A stretch of 64,000 bases of DNA from Isoetes taiwanensis (taxonomy: Eukaryota; Streptophyta; Lycopodiopsida; Isoetales; Isoetaceae): assembly GCA_021234155.1 (NCBI GenBank), contig JAJEKV010000020.1, positions 17,975,018 through 18,039,017 on the forward strand, in the 5' to 3' direction. The translations under genes and the position numbers were made by a program. Of the stretch, positions 33,449 through 47,077 are shown in pieces; position 1 is the stretch's first letter, and each line of letters begins with the position of its first letter. Below the pieces are notes generated by a model. It saw only the letters and a program-made list of their open reading frames with translations. It was not told the DNA's origin and did not search any database.

Positions 33449-35456
33449 TGTTGACCCTAAACCTGGCTTAAGGATCAACCACAAGGAACCAACTTGAGCT
33501 TTCACTCAAATTGGGGTTAGAACCTCCAGATCACTTAAGGTGATCAATCTATGCAAGCAAATTTCAATGATAAGTCCAAAAACTTGAAGTTTTGTACCTT
33601 TCCCATTTCCAGAAATTGACACCTTTGTCAAAACAGTTGTGGCATTGATATGCAAATCGATTTTTTGAGTCAACCACTGTAGACTTAGTCAGAAAAGATG
33701 TAGGTACTCAATGGTAAAGCTTCTGACCAAGTCAGAGATATAGCTTGTGAGTTATTCGAGCTCAAAGTCTGATCAAAATTTGGTCAATAGCGGTCAAAAT
33801 CTGAAAACAAAGTGATCGAGATTGGAATTTTGGAGTTGCCGGACGAGTTGTTGAGAATCTCCAAAGCAAATGTGCTTTAGTGGTGATAAGGAATCTAGGC
33901 AAATGGTCGATTGTCATCTGGATAAGCAAAAGTAATTTTTGTGACTGGATTTGGCAAAATACAGTCAAGAATAGTCAAAACAGAGTGCAAAAATTTCTAA
34001 CTTAAGTTGTGAGTAGGATTTTTTGGATTTTTCAAGGCATATAGGTTTCAGATGCTTCAAGTATTGATGGCAAATGGGTCAAAGGCAATCAAAAGTACTC
34101 AGGGATTTTCTATAAAATTTTGAACAGAGGAAAAAATTGTAAAGGATCATAATGAGAGATAATTTCTTCAGATAGGCATCAAATTTCATTGATAGGAATG
34201 TAACTCAATCATAATAATGTTGGGAAGTAATAATTCAGTACTTCAAAATCAACTTCAGGTCAATAAAAAATTTCAATAGATAATTTCCAACCAAATCTCT
34301 TGTGACTTGATCGGGGAGTACTCAGAGACTTCCAAAATCCTTCCAGTCATGCTCAAAGAATGATCACAAGAAGGTTTTATGCGGCTGGGCCTTCAAGAAA
34401 ATCCTTTTGTCGAATCCCATGTTTTTATCTTAGTTTTCAAATGTTTGCTTAATCTTAGCCTTGATTGATGGGTTTATTCGGTTCATAAAGAGTGGGAAGG
34501 TCAAAATAGGTAGATTCCGAGGGTTCGGTGCCAAACCGTGAGATTCGAGGTGGAAGCAGAAATTTAGGGTTCTTGGCTGTATTTTCTCGTAAATAGCGAC
34601 ACGATTTCGTATTTTTTTTCCGTGATATCCATGGAATATCTTTGTATTTTTATTTTTGCAAAGCTAGGCCATGGTTTTAAAAGGCCACTTATAGAAAATT
34701 GAAGAGGTGGATCACTTTAGCAATGGCAACCCTAATTTTTCTTTGGGAATATGCTAAGTCCTTGGGCATAATGGTCAAGAATATTCCATAAAGTATACAA
34801 GTGGCATGGCATAATGGTAAGGACTTGCAAAAGGGTCTAGGCTAGGGAAATTTGCAAAAACAAATGTCATATGAAGTGAGAAAGTATAGAGGCAATGGGG
34901 GGATGGGGATGTAATGGAGAAAGGAAAATTTGGATAAGGCAAAATAAGGTAGGCAAGGGTAAACAAAAAGGAGGGTATGGGTGTGGGAAGAAATGGCTAG
35001 AAAATCTCAATGGATAGAGATAGAATATGAACAATGATTGGATGAGAATGGCTAAGGGATAAAATCAAGCACCATGGGGTCTTCCAAACTCTTTGACTTC
35101 CAATCTTCAAAAAATGTCTTCCAAACTTCATAACCCAGAATCTTCTAGAGCATACTTTTTGACTAAGCATTTTGACCTCAAATAAAGTACCTCATGTAAA
35201 TTTGAACCTCGAGCACTTGTTGACCTGAAGAAAGAACATCCTTTGACCTCCATATCAATGTTAAATGCCAAGAGTCTTCCAAACTTTGACCTAGTCTTCC
35301 AGCACTTTCCAGCACTTTCCAAAGACCCAAAGACCTTCCAAAGATTGTGCACCCAAAGACTTTCCAAAGACTCCAAAGACTTTCCAAAGACGCGGCACCC
35401 AAAGACTTTCCGGCGATTTTTAAGAGCACTTAGCATGTTGCCCTTTGGGGGCAACA
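33449..35456 (-). repeat. D 5' LTR
   Basis: 2008 bases from TGTTGACCC to GGGGGCAACA, followed by the AGGAT duplicate. Collinear with the 3' LTR throughout; the clearest differences are short changes at CAG/CTG (for example 33770-33910) and the minisatellite at 35290-35412. Confidence 0.95.
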
Positions 35457-35461
35457 AGGAT

Positions 35462-36961
35462 CATCAAGCCGGTCCTTCTTCAAAGCCAGAAATCGCTTCT
35501 TTGCCTCAAAGCCCTCGAAATTCTTCTGTGCCAAAAAACCCCTTTTGTAAATGCTCTGTTCCGTTGAGATCTTGATCATTCCCCTTCAATCCTCTGTCTT
35601 TTAGCTCGCAATTATCATTCTTGGCATTAAACATGGTGATTCGGCAAGTTTAGGTCATGATTTATTAGTTTGTTGGGCCGAATTAACTGGATCTTGGCGT
35701 TTTCTAAATTTAGGGTTCATACGGGTTCAGATGAAAAATCCCACAGGCTTAAATAGATTTGGCGGCCAAGGTATATAACGCGAAGAAAATTCAATATTTC
35801 TGATTATTGCGTGCAATATCCACGTGGGATCCGGTACCTCCACTGCCCCACACGCCCGGATGTTCCACGCGGCATGGGGAGATTGGCTGGAAAGAGAAAT
35901 TAGGCTTGGGGGTAGATAGGAAATTTTTTGCATCCCCCAAACCCTATGGCACGATTCCCTAGGAAGCACATATAATGCCCAAAACAAAGCCTTTTTTCAA
36001 AATTCTTTTTTCCTAGGGGAATCTTTTTTTGTACCCTATAAGATTCTGGAATCTCTTCTCACAAAGGAGCTCTTTAGATTTTGGCAAAAAATGAGCTAAG
36101 GAGTAGGTGGTATGATGTGGCAAATAGGAATGATGACGTGTTAGCCATCTTGAATTTGAAAATTCTTTATAGTCAAAATTTTTTTGAATGATATGGAGAT
36201 GATGCGTGTGAGTGATGAGGTGTCAATGGTGATGTGGCAACAATGATGCTAGTTTAACTTTGATATGAATTTTGATTTGAATGTGAGAGTTTGACATGAA
36301 ATGGCTAGAATGAAGATGGGTGTGATGACTTGGCATGTGAAGTGAGGTGTGAAGTGACTTGGCACATCAAGTGCTTATTTAGGAGCCAAAGATTTCATGG
36401 TGCAACTTTTAGGTACCTCTTTGGGCACATTTGAAATTTTGAGCACTTCCCTTAGGAATTTTTGTAATTTTTTTTCTTTGCTCAAGTTGCATGGGATGTT
36501 GGCTTCATGAGCAGGATTATGCCCAACTCAAGTCACTTTTGAACTAGTGGATGATGAAGCAAGTAGGTGTTCCATGAAAGTGTATTTTGACTAGAAAGAA
36601 TCTTCAAGGTCAAGCTTGACTTTGGGAGGTGTATGAACAAGGGGTCAAAGTTCAATGGTATCTTGGGATGGTGGAGTAAACGAGGAAGGAAATCAAAATG
36701 CCAAAGATGCCAAGATCACAAATAGCTACATACCATGGAATGTTCTTCAAGGGGTCTTCTTTCTCCTCTTCCCTTCACTCCCTTTGCTTGTTTGACCTTT
36801 TGTATCTCTTGAGTGACTTGAGTCAATTGTCCTTCCTTTGCTCTTCAAACTTTGATGTATCGTAGTGAAGCATTTCCCTATTATCTTGCAAACCAAATCA
36901 AGCTGAGAGGATTAGTGCAAACACGTGCTTGGCTCTTCCATGCTGCCATGGCATGGCAGCA
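35462..36961 (-). repeat. C 3' LTR, second segment
   Basis: Continues the C LTR after the D insertion to its outer terminal hairpin TGCTGCCAT / ATGGCAGCA ending at 36961. TTATATAC (complement of 35771-35778) is a TATA candidate, and CCACGTGG near 35820 is a G-box. Collinear with 44342-45876 except about 30 bases absent here near 36105. Confidence 0.92.
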
Positions 36962-37709
36962 TTATGCCAAACTAAAAGAGAAGGCTGGTCTACCAGCCCC
37001 TTTGACTAGCTGTTTGTACTTATGACATAGCTCCAGCCACTTGCCAATGTGAGAATATGGTTGGCAACTCAATGACCTGCATATGGATTTGAAAGTGACA
37101 GATTTGGCATTATGAGTGTATATATGAATGATGTTCCTTTCAGATGAACCTGCATGGAAAATGAAACTCTTTAGCTATGAAAAGCTGCAGGATGGTGGTA
37201 TGTCAGCAGCTTGGAAAATTTATGAAGATGTAGGGGTTTCCAGATGTAATGAGGCCAACTCTTGAACAGATGACAGATGGAGGCAGATAAAAGGATGCAC
37301 CTGCATGTGAAGATAAAGCTTGTTAGTTTGAATGAGCTGCTGGTGTGGAGGCAATGGCAGCAACTCCAGATGATGAGGAATAATATAATGTAATGAATGA
37401 AATGTGTGAATGACATGCTCAGATGCACCTGCATGGAACTATGATCAGTATTAATTCACTCCCTGAGTTGATCACAACCTGTACAGCCCTTTTGTACTTG
37501 CAACACTAGAAACTCATTAGTACACGAATAATAACTTCAAAGCAGAACTAGACTAAACAAGATAGGCTTTAATTAACTTTTGCTTTCATCCAACTGAAGC
37601 ACCCTTTTTTTTTTTTTTTTCTCTTATATTTTGCTTTTTTTTCTGTTTTTTCTTATTTTTCTTTTAGCAATGCACTAACTAATCCTAACTACATCTTACC
37701 ATGAAGACT
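36962..37709 (-). other. C 3' untranslated region
   Basis: Next to the LTR, GGCTGG / CCAGCC (36983-36998, loop TCTA on the plus strand) corresponds to the hairpin beside the family A LTR, followed by a pyrimidine-rich stretch instead of a purine tract. A run of about 16 T's lies at 37606-37621. No coding. Confidence 0.7.
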
Positions 37710-40700
37710 CTAGTTAAACAAAGCAAGGGCAACATGTTGTTGCCAATACCTTTTTAAGTGCACAATGTTGATAGGGTTCATCAATTCTCTGCCATCAGCA
37801 ATATCTTTCAGCCAATATGAATCCTTGCCAGCTGTTCCTATCACTTCAAATGGTCCTTCCCAAAGATTCTCAAATTTGGATGCTATATCTTCCCTTGCTT
37901 TGTTCCACTTTAACACCAACTCTCCTGTTCTTAAGACTCCCTGCAATTTGTGTGCTGCTTTGAAGGCTGCAATATCTTTAGCCTTTTTTCTCATTATTGC
38001 ATTCTCAGCCTCATATCTATGCTCCTCAAGCTGCATCAATCTCACAAATCTGTCTTTTAGAGCATCATCCATCTCCAAATTGATCTGATAAGCCAGTCTG
38101 AGTGATGGAAGCTCTAAGTCTATAGGCAGTACTGACTCTATCCCATATACCAAACTGAAAGGAGTGTGTTTTGTGGCCATCTTGATGGTAGTTCTATATG
38201 CCCAAAGTGCATCATGGAGTTTTAAATGCCAATCCTTTTTTGAAACACTGATGGTCTTTTTGAGGATAGATTTGAGAGTCTTATTAGTTGATTCTGCCTG
38301 GCCATTTCCTTGAGGGTAATAGGATGAACTCTTGGTATGTTTGACTTTCAAGGTGGCTAGAAGTAATGCAATTGTATGGTTGATGAACTGGCTGCCTCTA
38401 TCAGAAACTATTTTGAAAGGGATGCCAAATCTGGCACAAATGGGTGAAAGCATGCTAGGGTGTACCATCTAAAGTACTTTTTAGGGAGTGTGAAACTACC
38501 CAGAAAAGTACTCAGCACTGGGTACTGGGAACTTGCATAAATGCTGCAATAAAGAATAAGTTTGAGAGTTAATTCATTTATTTTAGTCTCTAATGGTATT
38601 GTTATCCTTTACTACTATAGATTGACATGTTATTGACCTTCAATTCAAAAAAAAATTAATTGATTTTAATGGAAAGAAAAAACAGAAAGTACTAGTTTTA
38701 AAAGTACCCAGTGTAGGTACTTTTGAGGGTTCCAAAAGTGGTACACCGTAGCATGCTTTTACCCAATATTTTCATGCAGAAATCTCGCAGTGGCTTGAGC
38801 ATTGGCTTCTCTCAAGGGAATTGCCTCTGCCCATTTGGTAAAGTAATCAGTGGCAACTAATATAAACTGGTGTTGAGCTGAAGAGGGTGGGTCTATGGGG
38901 CCTATAAAATCCAGCCCCCACATTTGGAAAGGTCCAGGGGAAGTTATGGCAGTCAGGGCAGCTGGCTGCAAGGTTTTTTTACCAAAAATCTGACATTTAT
39001 GGCAGCATTTTATAGTCTCATAACAATCCTTAAAGAGAGTCGGCCAAAAGTATCCTGACCTCAGAATCTTTTTTGCAGTTGTATCTGCTGCAAAGTGTCC
39101 TCCACAAACTCCCTCATGACATGCTTCAATTATCATTCTAGCCTCTTCTTCATCCACACATCTCAGCAAGACTCCTTCCTTGTCAACTTTGCATAGGGTC
39201 CCTTCAATTAGCCTGAATTTCTTGCACTTGTCCCTGAATCTTCTTTCTTGACTGCCACTCAAATTCTTAGGCAACTCATTGCTCTCCAGATAGTTTCTGA
39301 TGTCAAATTGCCAGTCAATGTTTTCTGCATCAAAAGAAATCAAGTTTGTTAGATTGTCATCAACACATAAACCATCTTGATCTTCATGCTCAAACAACAC
39401 AAGTGGAAGATAAGAACTGGGATTCTCGATCAACTTTACCACCTTTACAGTAATATCATAAGCTTGGATCTTACAAGCCCACCTGCACAATTTGGCCTTT
39501 GGTTGCTTTTTTTGCAAAAAGGAGTGAGAAAGGATTTTGTCTCATGAATACTTGCACCTGATTGTTTTGAAGAAGATGTCCTTGTCTCTCTATCAAGAAC
39601 ATCAGAGTTGCTGCACTTTTCTCCAACCTGGGATATCTTAATTCAGTATCAAACCACATCTTGCTTGCAAAAGCAATTACATGGTCCCCTTGCAGCAGTG
39701 CCAAACCAATTGCTTTTTTTGTTACACTGATATAAGCTTTGAAGGGTTTCTCTAGATCAGGAGGTTTTAGTAGGATAGATTTGCAAATGGCATCTATGAT
39801 CTTGTCAAAGGAATTTTGGCATTGCTCGTCCCAATCTACTAGGATGTGTTTGCTTTCACTTTTGGAGAACTTTCCAACCTTTGTGAGGTTAGAGATTGGG
39901 CTCATAGTATGGGAAAAATGAGGGACATACATTCTCAAAAAGCTGGTCATCCCCATGAAGCTTTTAACCTGTTTAAGGGTTTTTGGAGGTGCCAGTTTCC
40001 TTAGAGCTTCAACCTTACTATCAGATATTTGAATTCCTGCTGTAGATACTACATGCCCAAGCAATTCTCCCTTTGAGGATAAAAAAACACATTTTTTGGG
40101 GTTCAAACTCACTCCCCCCTTTCTACACAAATCAAACAACATGGTTAGCATATCAAAATGTTTTTCCAGAGAAGTTCCCAAACAAAGGTCATCCAAAAAT
40201 ACACGAAAAATATTAAGGTGCATTTCTCTAGAAATTGTATCCATGGCTCTTTGGAATGTTGCAGATGCATTCATCAATCCAAATGGCATTCTTTTCATGG
40301 CAAATGTTCCCCAAGGTGTGATAAATGAAGTTTTTGGCTTATCACTTTCCTTGATGCTTATCTGATTAAAACCTGAAAAGCCATCCAAGAATGAGTAAAT
40401 CTCCTTCCCTGCTCATGCAACACTTCTTCTAGAAATGGCAAAGGATAGCAATCTTTGATAGTGGCTTTGTTTAAATCTCTATAATCTATGCAAATTCTAA
40501 TAGTCTTGTTTTTCTTCTCAACAGGAACAATGCAAGATAGCCACTCAGGGTTCACAATTTCTGCAATCACACCTGCATCTTTTATTTTGTACAATTCCTC
40601 CTTGATTAGACCTAATAGAGAAGCATTGATCCTTCTTAGCTTTTGTATAACAGGTTTCATACCTTCCTTGATCTTGATTTCAAGCTCACAAATGCTTTTG

Positions 40701-43320
40701 TCAACCCCCACCAACTCATCATAATCCCAAGCAAAGATATCCTTCCAATCATCAAAGAATTTAGTAACCAAAGCATTGTCCTCTTCTTTAAACAAATCAC
40801 CAACATATAATACCCTATCTAGACCCTTCTTATTGACCTTGACTTCCTTTACCTGTTTGTCTTCACTTGCATTGATTACCAGGATGGGGTATAACTGTTG
40901 CAGATCTTTCTTCTCAAGCTCATCTTCTTGAATTGCTCCCTCAGCCAAATGTTCCAGTAGCACACTCCTGCACAACGAGTCTGCTTCACAATTTTGCTCC
41001 CTTGGCACATGGCAAAGTTCCCAGGTTTCAAAATTCTTCAGTTCCAGCATAGCTTGATTTCTGAGCTGCATCATGTCTTCACTCTTGGCCTGATATTCTC
41101 CTGATATTTGTCTGCAGACAAGCTGAGAGTCTCCAAAGATGATTACATCACTGATGTTTTTTCTTGAAGACCTGCAATCAATGCCTTATACTCTGCCATA
41201 TTAGAAGTGACATTTGGATAAATTCTTCCTACTTTAGCAAGCAACCTGTTGGAAGCATCCTTGAGAATAGCAGCAGAAGATGCCACATTAAGCCTTTTGG
41301 AAACACCACCATCAAACCATAAATAAGCAAAATTGCTTGATTTAGCTGAAGCTAATTCTTTTGGGATTTTTATGCTAGACTCTAACTCTACTGCATTCAG
41401 TTCAAATTCTCCACATGGATGTGATAACAACATTTCTTCTTCAATGAAATTCATGCTTTCAAATTCTCCTAACTTATTGTACAATGTTACCTTTTTCTTG
41501 CCATTTGAAATAGTGCACTCCTTTTGACCACACAGGCCTAGCATCTACTGTAGAAAGCCATTTTCTGCCCAAAAGTAAGTCATATATATCTGATTTGTCC
41601 CCTATTCCTTCAAAAGCAACCACAACAAAGTTAGCTGCAACCATTATTCCTTCAACATCAATACGCACGTTGCTAACTATTCCAACTGGATTGATTTTGG
41701 AGTTAGAGAAGGATTTTAAGATCATTGGAGCCTTCTTGTCTATTTCTAGACCACATAGCCTCATGACATGGTGTGGCATTACATTCAAGGGTGATCCTCC
41801 ATCTAGCAGAACCTTGGTTAAAATTTTTCCTTCCATTTTGGCAACACAAGTGAAAGCTCCAGGATCATGATCATCCTGGGTGAGCATGTGCTCCTCAATA
41901 TGGTTTGTTAGGGCAAACTCATCTTCTTTAGTCAGATTGAGCACCTTTTTTCTGTAAGAAGGGGCTATCTTGAGCAAGGTCAGCAAATCTACACAGATTT
42001 TCGAATTCTTCAACAAATACTCAAAGTCCTCACACTCTTTTTCTTTCTTGACAAATTTCTGAGCAGGAGGAGGAGGCACAGCCACTGCTTGCTCAGCATC
42101 TCTATGTTTCAAGATGTCAGCTTCCTCATGTGTTGATTCTCTCTCTTTGGCATTATTCATTCTTCTGGTGTGGACAACCATTATCTCCTCTTGTTCCTCA
42201 ATTTCCTGCATAAACCTTATAGATGCACTTGGCTCATTAATTTTAGATTTTTCCTGTCTGGCAAAATATTCTTTGACACTGCACCTATCCTCATAATGTC
42301 CTACAGCCTTACAAAATTCACACACAGGGCATTCTTTACCAAAGTGACCTCTTTTTCCACACTTAGTGCATGGCCTATACCAGCAATAATCAGAAGAATG
42401 AGTGTCTCTAAAGCAATGCACACATGGAGGGTAAGTTTTCTTCTCAAATTTTGAGCTTTTCAGCTCTTGCAGTTGTTTGGTTACCTCAACCAGTGCCTCA
42501 GATACTTTGGTAATCTCTGCTCTTACATCTGCTGCAGGAGCCTCATCATCTTCCATCTTAGCCTTTTTCTTTTCTTTTTGGATAGCATAGACAGGTACAG
42601 GTGCTGCTCCCATATACTCTTGCTCATAATCTGGAAAAAAAGGATCACTTGGTGAGTGCATGTCATCTGGTAAGTAAGATATCATATCTGCAATTTCAGT
42701 AGCCTTGGTGAAAGCCTTGTGTATTGTATCAAATCCCTCTTGTTTTTGGATCTTCAAAAGCTTTTCTCAGTATCCCGGTCTTTGCTTAATCCCCTGATAA
42801 AAGAAGCCACTAGATGCAAGGTATGGTTAGGAACATGATTGATTTGGCATTTGACAAGATAGTGATTGAATCTTTCAACATACTGGTGCACACTCTCACC
42901 ATGTTTGATGCGAAAAGTTTGCAACTCAAATATTAAATCTTGGGGGTCCAAGACTCTTCCAAACCTTGCTAAAAACTTTTTTACCAGTTCTTCCCAAGAA
43001 TTGGTGCCTAAACTTACAACATACTCTAACCAAGCCCTGACTTCATCATTCTTGAAACATTTTTTAAACTCGAGAGAACTTACACCCTTTTTGTGACCAT
43101 ATTCTTGATAGTATTCTTCAAAAGTCTTGAGGAAATTGTTGGCATTCATGCTCGGATCAAAAAAGCGAGTGGACCTGGAGTAGGCACATTTAGCTCAAAG
43201 TATTGATAAGGCATACCTGCGGTTGCTTGTATAGTGACAAGAGGTGTTGCAAAGTAGCTTCATGATTATCCTGCGGCTTGAAGAGGGCTCGGATGCCTCA
43301 TTAGTTCTTCCGGGTGCCAT
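37710..43320 (-). pseudogene. C Gag-protease-RNase H-RT-RNase H-integrase polyprotein, disrupted
   Basis: Starts MAPGRTNE at 43320 and stops at 37710. Gag spans about 43150-42480, with three CCHC knuckles about 42450-42280 (CVHC, CTKC, CEFC). The protease has LLDGGSPLN near 41800. The upstream RNase H (about 41330-40960) keeps WFDGG, AEYKAL, GDSQ and CEADS. RT has FLDDLCLG near 40185, so the family Y of YLDD is F here. The second RNase H lacks its aspartates. Integrase has HFAADTT, CHKC, GLDFIG, VSDRGSQF and GQAESTNK. Frameshifts lie near 43190, 42757, 41500, 41110, 40385 and 39500, and a MITE splits the integrase at 38442. Confidence 0.92.
38442..38764. mobile_element. 323-bp MITE in the C integrase
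   Basis: Terminal inverted repeats begin GGGT(G/A)AAAGCATGCTA followed by (G/C)GGTGTACCA, about 27 bases with few mismatches. The 3-base duplication AAT flanks it (38439-38441 and 38765-38767), and removing it with one AAT joins FLHEN to ICARFGIP exactly as in family A. Inside, AAGTAC-type hexamers recur near both ends. The 3-base target suits PIF/Harbinger or CACTA-type transposases, and the GGG start favours the first. It has no coding capacity. Confidence 0.9.
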
Positions 43321-43338
43321 GAGTTGATTCGGGAAGAT

Positions 43339-43356
43339 GATCTCGGTAGAACCTCA
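43339..43356 (-). other. Primer binding site (C)
   Basis: The minus strand reads TGAGGTTCTACCGAGATC, the family site with one G missing after TG. Three bases separate it from the LTR, as in the other elements. Confidence 0.7.
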
Positions 43357-43359
43357 AAA

Positions 43360-45876
43360 TGTTGAAGGTGTTCTGGCAAAACCTTCAACCTCGTGGTTTA
43401 GAACCTCCAGGTTGCTTAAGGCAACCACTCACGAAAGTGCAAAGATTCCAGAAAAAGTGCACAAAAGTTCACTATGAGTATGTTTCCCTGAAGGCAAAAA
43501 AGTCTGCTTCACTAAATACCCTGCAGAATATGATCTATCAAGCTATGGATATGGATATCTCTCCTCAAGATGCTTAACACTTGACACCAACAGACTGCAA
43601 AAACTCAGCGAGGTCTGAATAGGTTAGATAGGCCAAAATTAGATCACTGACCCAGTCAATTTTTGGTCAATATCCCTGGCAGAAAGCTAAAATTTAAAAC
43701 TCGATATTGGCAAGGAATTTTTTTGAGCCACCAACTCTATTTTGCTCAGATTCGTCTGCACAACAGGGGCCAAGTTTTCTTTTTGACAAAAAGGAACCTA
43801 TTTTTTCTTTTTGACAATTTTTTGCCCAAGACTACAAGAAACGAATAATCTTGAAAGAAAATATTTTCTAATGAAGGATTGCACGCGTGTCTAGCATTGC
43901 CTTGTTCAACATATTTAGTTTGGCAAGATTGATGCTCAAACAATTGCTCCCCTATGCTCCATGCCTGTTGTGCAATACCATTGGATCTAAAAATGTTGGC
44001 TTGAATTGGTATTGTAATTTTGCTTTGACAGGAATTTGGCTTTTGCACTCTCTAAAGAGTTGCTACATAGGCAGACCACACATGTCTAACAGTCTATACA
44101 GGCACAAGACGCTTAGCCTCTGACAATTGTTTGCTTTTGGAAAAGAGTCTCAATACAACTCAAACAGATCGATACAAGGTCGGATTTTCAATTTAATCAA
44201 ACACTCAAAAGATACAAAGTAATATCCCAAGCTTGTGGTCTTGGGCACAGGATCAAATAGGTACACATTCAGCAAATCCAGAAAATTGAGTCAATAATCT
44301 AGATCATAGGTAAACATTGGAGGTCAGAATCAAGCTCAGGATCATCAAGCCGGTCCTTCTTCAAAGCCAGAAATCGCTTCTTTGCCTCAAAGCCCTCGAA
44401 ATTCTTCTCTGCCAAAAAACCCCTTTTGTAAATGCTCTGTTCCGTTGAGATCTTGATCATTCCCCTTCAATCCTCTGTCTTTTAGCTCGCAATTATCATT
44501 CTTGGCATTAAACATGGTGATTCGGCAAGTTTAGGTCATGATTTATTAGTTTGTTGGGCCGAATTAACTGGATCTTGGCGTTTTCCAAATTTAGGGTTCA
44601 TACGGGTTCAGACGAAATATCCCACAGGCTTAAATAGATTTGGCGGCCAAGGTATATAACGCGAAGAAAATTCAATATTTCTGATTATTGCGTGCAATAT
44701 CCACGTGGGATCCGGTACCTCCACTGCCCCACACGCCCGGCTGTTCCATGCAGCATGGGGAGATTGGCTGGAAAGAGAAATTAGGATTTGGGGGTAGATA
44801 GGAAATTTTTTGCATCCCCCAAACCCTATGGCACGATTCCCTAGGAAGCATATATAATGCCCAAAACAAAGCCTTTTTTCAAAATTCTTTTTTCCTAGGG
44901 GAATCTTTTTTTGTACCCTATAAGATTCTGGAATCTCTTCTCACAAAGGAGCTCTTTAGATTTTGGCAAAAAATGAGCTAAGGAGTGGATGAAGTGGGAT
45001 TTGGAAATGATGACAAGGCTAGGTGGTATGATGTGGCAAATAGGAATGATGACGTGTTAGCCATCTTGAATTTGAAAATTCTTTCTAGTCAAAAAATTTT
45101 TGAATGATATGGAGATGATGTGTGTGAGTGATGAGGTGTCAATGGTGATGTGGCAACAATGATGCTAGTTTAACTTTGATATGAATTTTGATTTGAATGT
45201 GAGAGTTTGACATGAAATGGCTAGAATGAAGATGGGTGTGATGACTTGGCATGTGAAGTGAGGTGTGAAGTGACTTGGCACATCAAGTGCTTATTTAGGA
45301 GCCAAAGATTTCATGGTGCAACTTTTAGGTACCTCTTTGGGCACATTTGAAATTTGAGCACTTCCCTTAGGAATTTTTGTAATCTTTTTTCTTTGCTCAA
45401 GTTGCATGGGATGTTGGCTTCATGAGCAGGATTATGCCCAACTCAAGTCACTTTTGAACTAGTGGATGATGAAGCAAGTAGGTGTTCCATGAAAGTGTAT
45501 TTTGACTAGAAAGAATCTTCAAGGTCAAGCTTGACTTTGGGAGGTGTGTGAACAAGGGGTCAAAGTTCAATGGTATCTTGGGATGGTGGAGTAAACGAGG
45601 AAGGAAATCAAAATGCCAAAGATGCCAAGATCACAAATAGCTACATACCATGGAATGTTCTTCAAGGGGTCTTCTTTCTCCTCTTCCCTTCACTCCCTTT
45701 GCTTGTTTGACCTTTTGTATCTCTTGAGTGACTTGAGTCAATTGTCCTTCCTTTGCTCTTCAAACTTTGATGTATCGTAGTGAAGCATTTCCCTATTATC
45801 TTGCAAACCAAATCAAGCTGAGAGGATTAGTGCAAACACGTGCTTGGCTCTTCCATGCTGCCATGGCATGGCAGCA
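43360..45876 (-). repeat. C 5' LTR
   Basis: Uninterrupted 2517-base LTR from TGTTGAAGG to GGCAGCA. Hairpin 1 is GGTTGC / GCAACC with the conserved CTTAA loop, followed by TGGAGGTTCTA. The inner end folds as TTGAAGGT / ACCTTCAA, and the outer end as TGCTGCCAT / ATGGCAGCA. TATA candidate at 44652-44659. Confidence 0.95.
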
Positions 45877-45881
45877 GAATG

Positions 45882-46238
45882 TGAAATAGAAATGAGCTTA
45901 TGATAAGGTAAAGGGAGAGTTGAGGAATTAAGGCAAAAAATGAGAGAAGGCATAGGGAAATGGGGATGGGAAAAGAATGGGGGCAAAAGATTCTAGATTA
46001 CCATGGGGTCTTCCAAACTCTAACTTCCAATCTTCAAAAAGTATCTTCAAATCTTCTTACCCAAAATCTTATAAGCATCCTTTGACCTCAAATGAAGTAT
46101 TCCTTATGGGAGTTGACCTTGAAGATAAATATCCTTTGACCTTCACACCAATGTTGACTACCAAGTTCTTCTTTGACTTAGCCTTCCTAACTTCAACATA
46201 TGAACCAACAATTAGTATGTTGCCCTTTGGGGGCAACA
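45882..46238 (-). repeat. A' 3' LTR, U3 end
   Basis: Resumes after the GAATG duplicate (45877-45881) and ends with GGGGGCAACA, the family A terminal hairpin. Matches the first ~430 bases of the A2 LTRs in reverse. Confidence 0.88.
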
Positions 46239-47077
46239 TCTCGCCAAAACAAGAAAATGGCTGGTTCCCTCAGCCATATTATGCCAAAAGGAATCTATAG
46301 AGGGGTCTTCAAACTTTGTCAGAGTGTGCAAAATGAGAACAAGGTGGAATAGAATGTAGGGTGCAAATAATGGAGAGATGAGTGTGAGTGTGGTGATATT
46401 GTGATGATAGTGAGGTGAAATGAGTGTAATGAGTGTGAATATGGTGGTAATATGGTGTGAATGGAGTGTGATGGGTGAATAAGAATGAAAGTAAGTATAA
46501 GAATGATAAAGAGATGGTGTGAGTGAAGTGTGAATGATGTAAGGAGATAAAGATGGATATGATAGTGTTGAGATATCGCCAAAACAAGAAAATGCATGTC
46601 CTTCCTTCAAAAATTTGCAACTCTGCTATGGTGGTGAAGCTGAAATGCAGAGTGCTTTGTATGGGAATGAAAACAAGAATGAGGGGTCCAAATGAATGGC
46701 AGGACTACTTGTGACAGATGAATATAGATGGGAAAAGGATGCACCTACCATGGAAACATGTTAATCTTAATTCTTGCAACTCTGCCATGGTGGTAAAGCT
46801 GAATTTGCAGAGTGCATGCTTGGGGGAATGGAATGAAGAATGAATAGCTAGGTGAGAGGTAGGGCCACAGTAAAACATATGAGTATGGATGAGAAAAGGA
46901 TGCTCCTGCAGATGACACTTGACAAATCATTAGTAGAAATCCTTGTCTTGGAATTGCTTGATAATATATCTTACACCTTGGCTGGCTGCAAACATGAACT
47001 CAATGAAAGAATTAATACTAAAAATCAAGATAAAGGGGAATCTAACCTATCTAATCTTAACTCTAGTTCCAAAAATT
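46239..47077 (-). repeat. A' 3' untranslated region
   Basis: LTR-adjacent motif at 46240 and a second copy near 46572. GT/GA-rich stretch 46330-46560, then two repeats with CTCTGC / GCAGAG-type stems (46618-46660 and 46777-46820). No coding. Confidence 0.8.

Larger units (their letters stand above)
25100..35456 (-). mobile_element. LTR retrotransposon D (antisense), complete
   Basis: Both LTRs are present (25100-27113 and 33449-35456), with perfect target duplication AGGAT (25095-25099 and 35457-35461), primer site, full-length coding region and 3' UTR. The two LTRs are nearly alike except for small differences, many at CAG/CTG, so it should be among the younger insertions. Proteins are close to family A. 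The coding region has many frame breaks. Confidence 0.95.
24117..45876 (-). mobile_element. LTR retrotransposon C (antisense), carrying element D and a MITE
   Basis: Ends are TG...(24117) and ...GGCAGCA (45876), with a perfect target duplication GAATG at 24112-24116 and 45877-45881. Without D the 3' LTR is about 2483 bases, and the 5' LTR is 2517. Same gene order as family A but clearly diverged protein (for example AFFD / NANNFLKTFEEYYQEYG in Gag). It inserted into the A' LTR. Confidence 0.95.
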
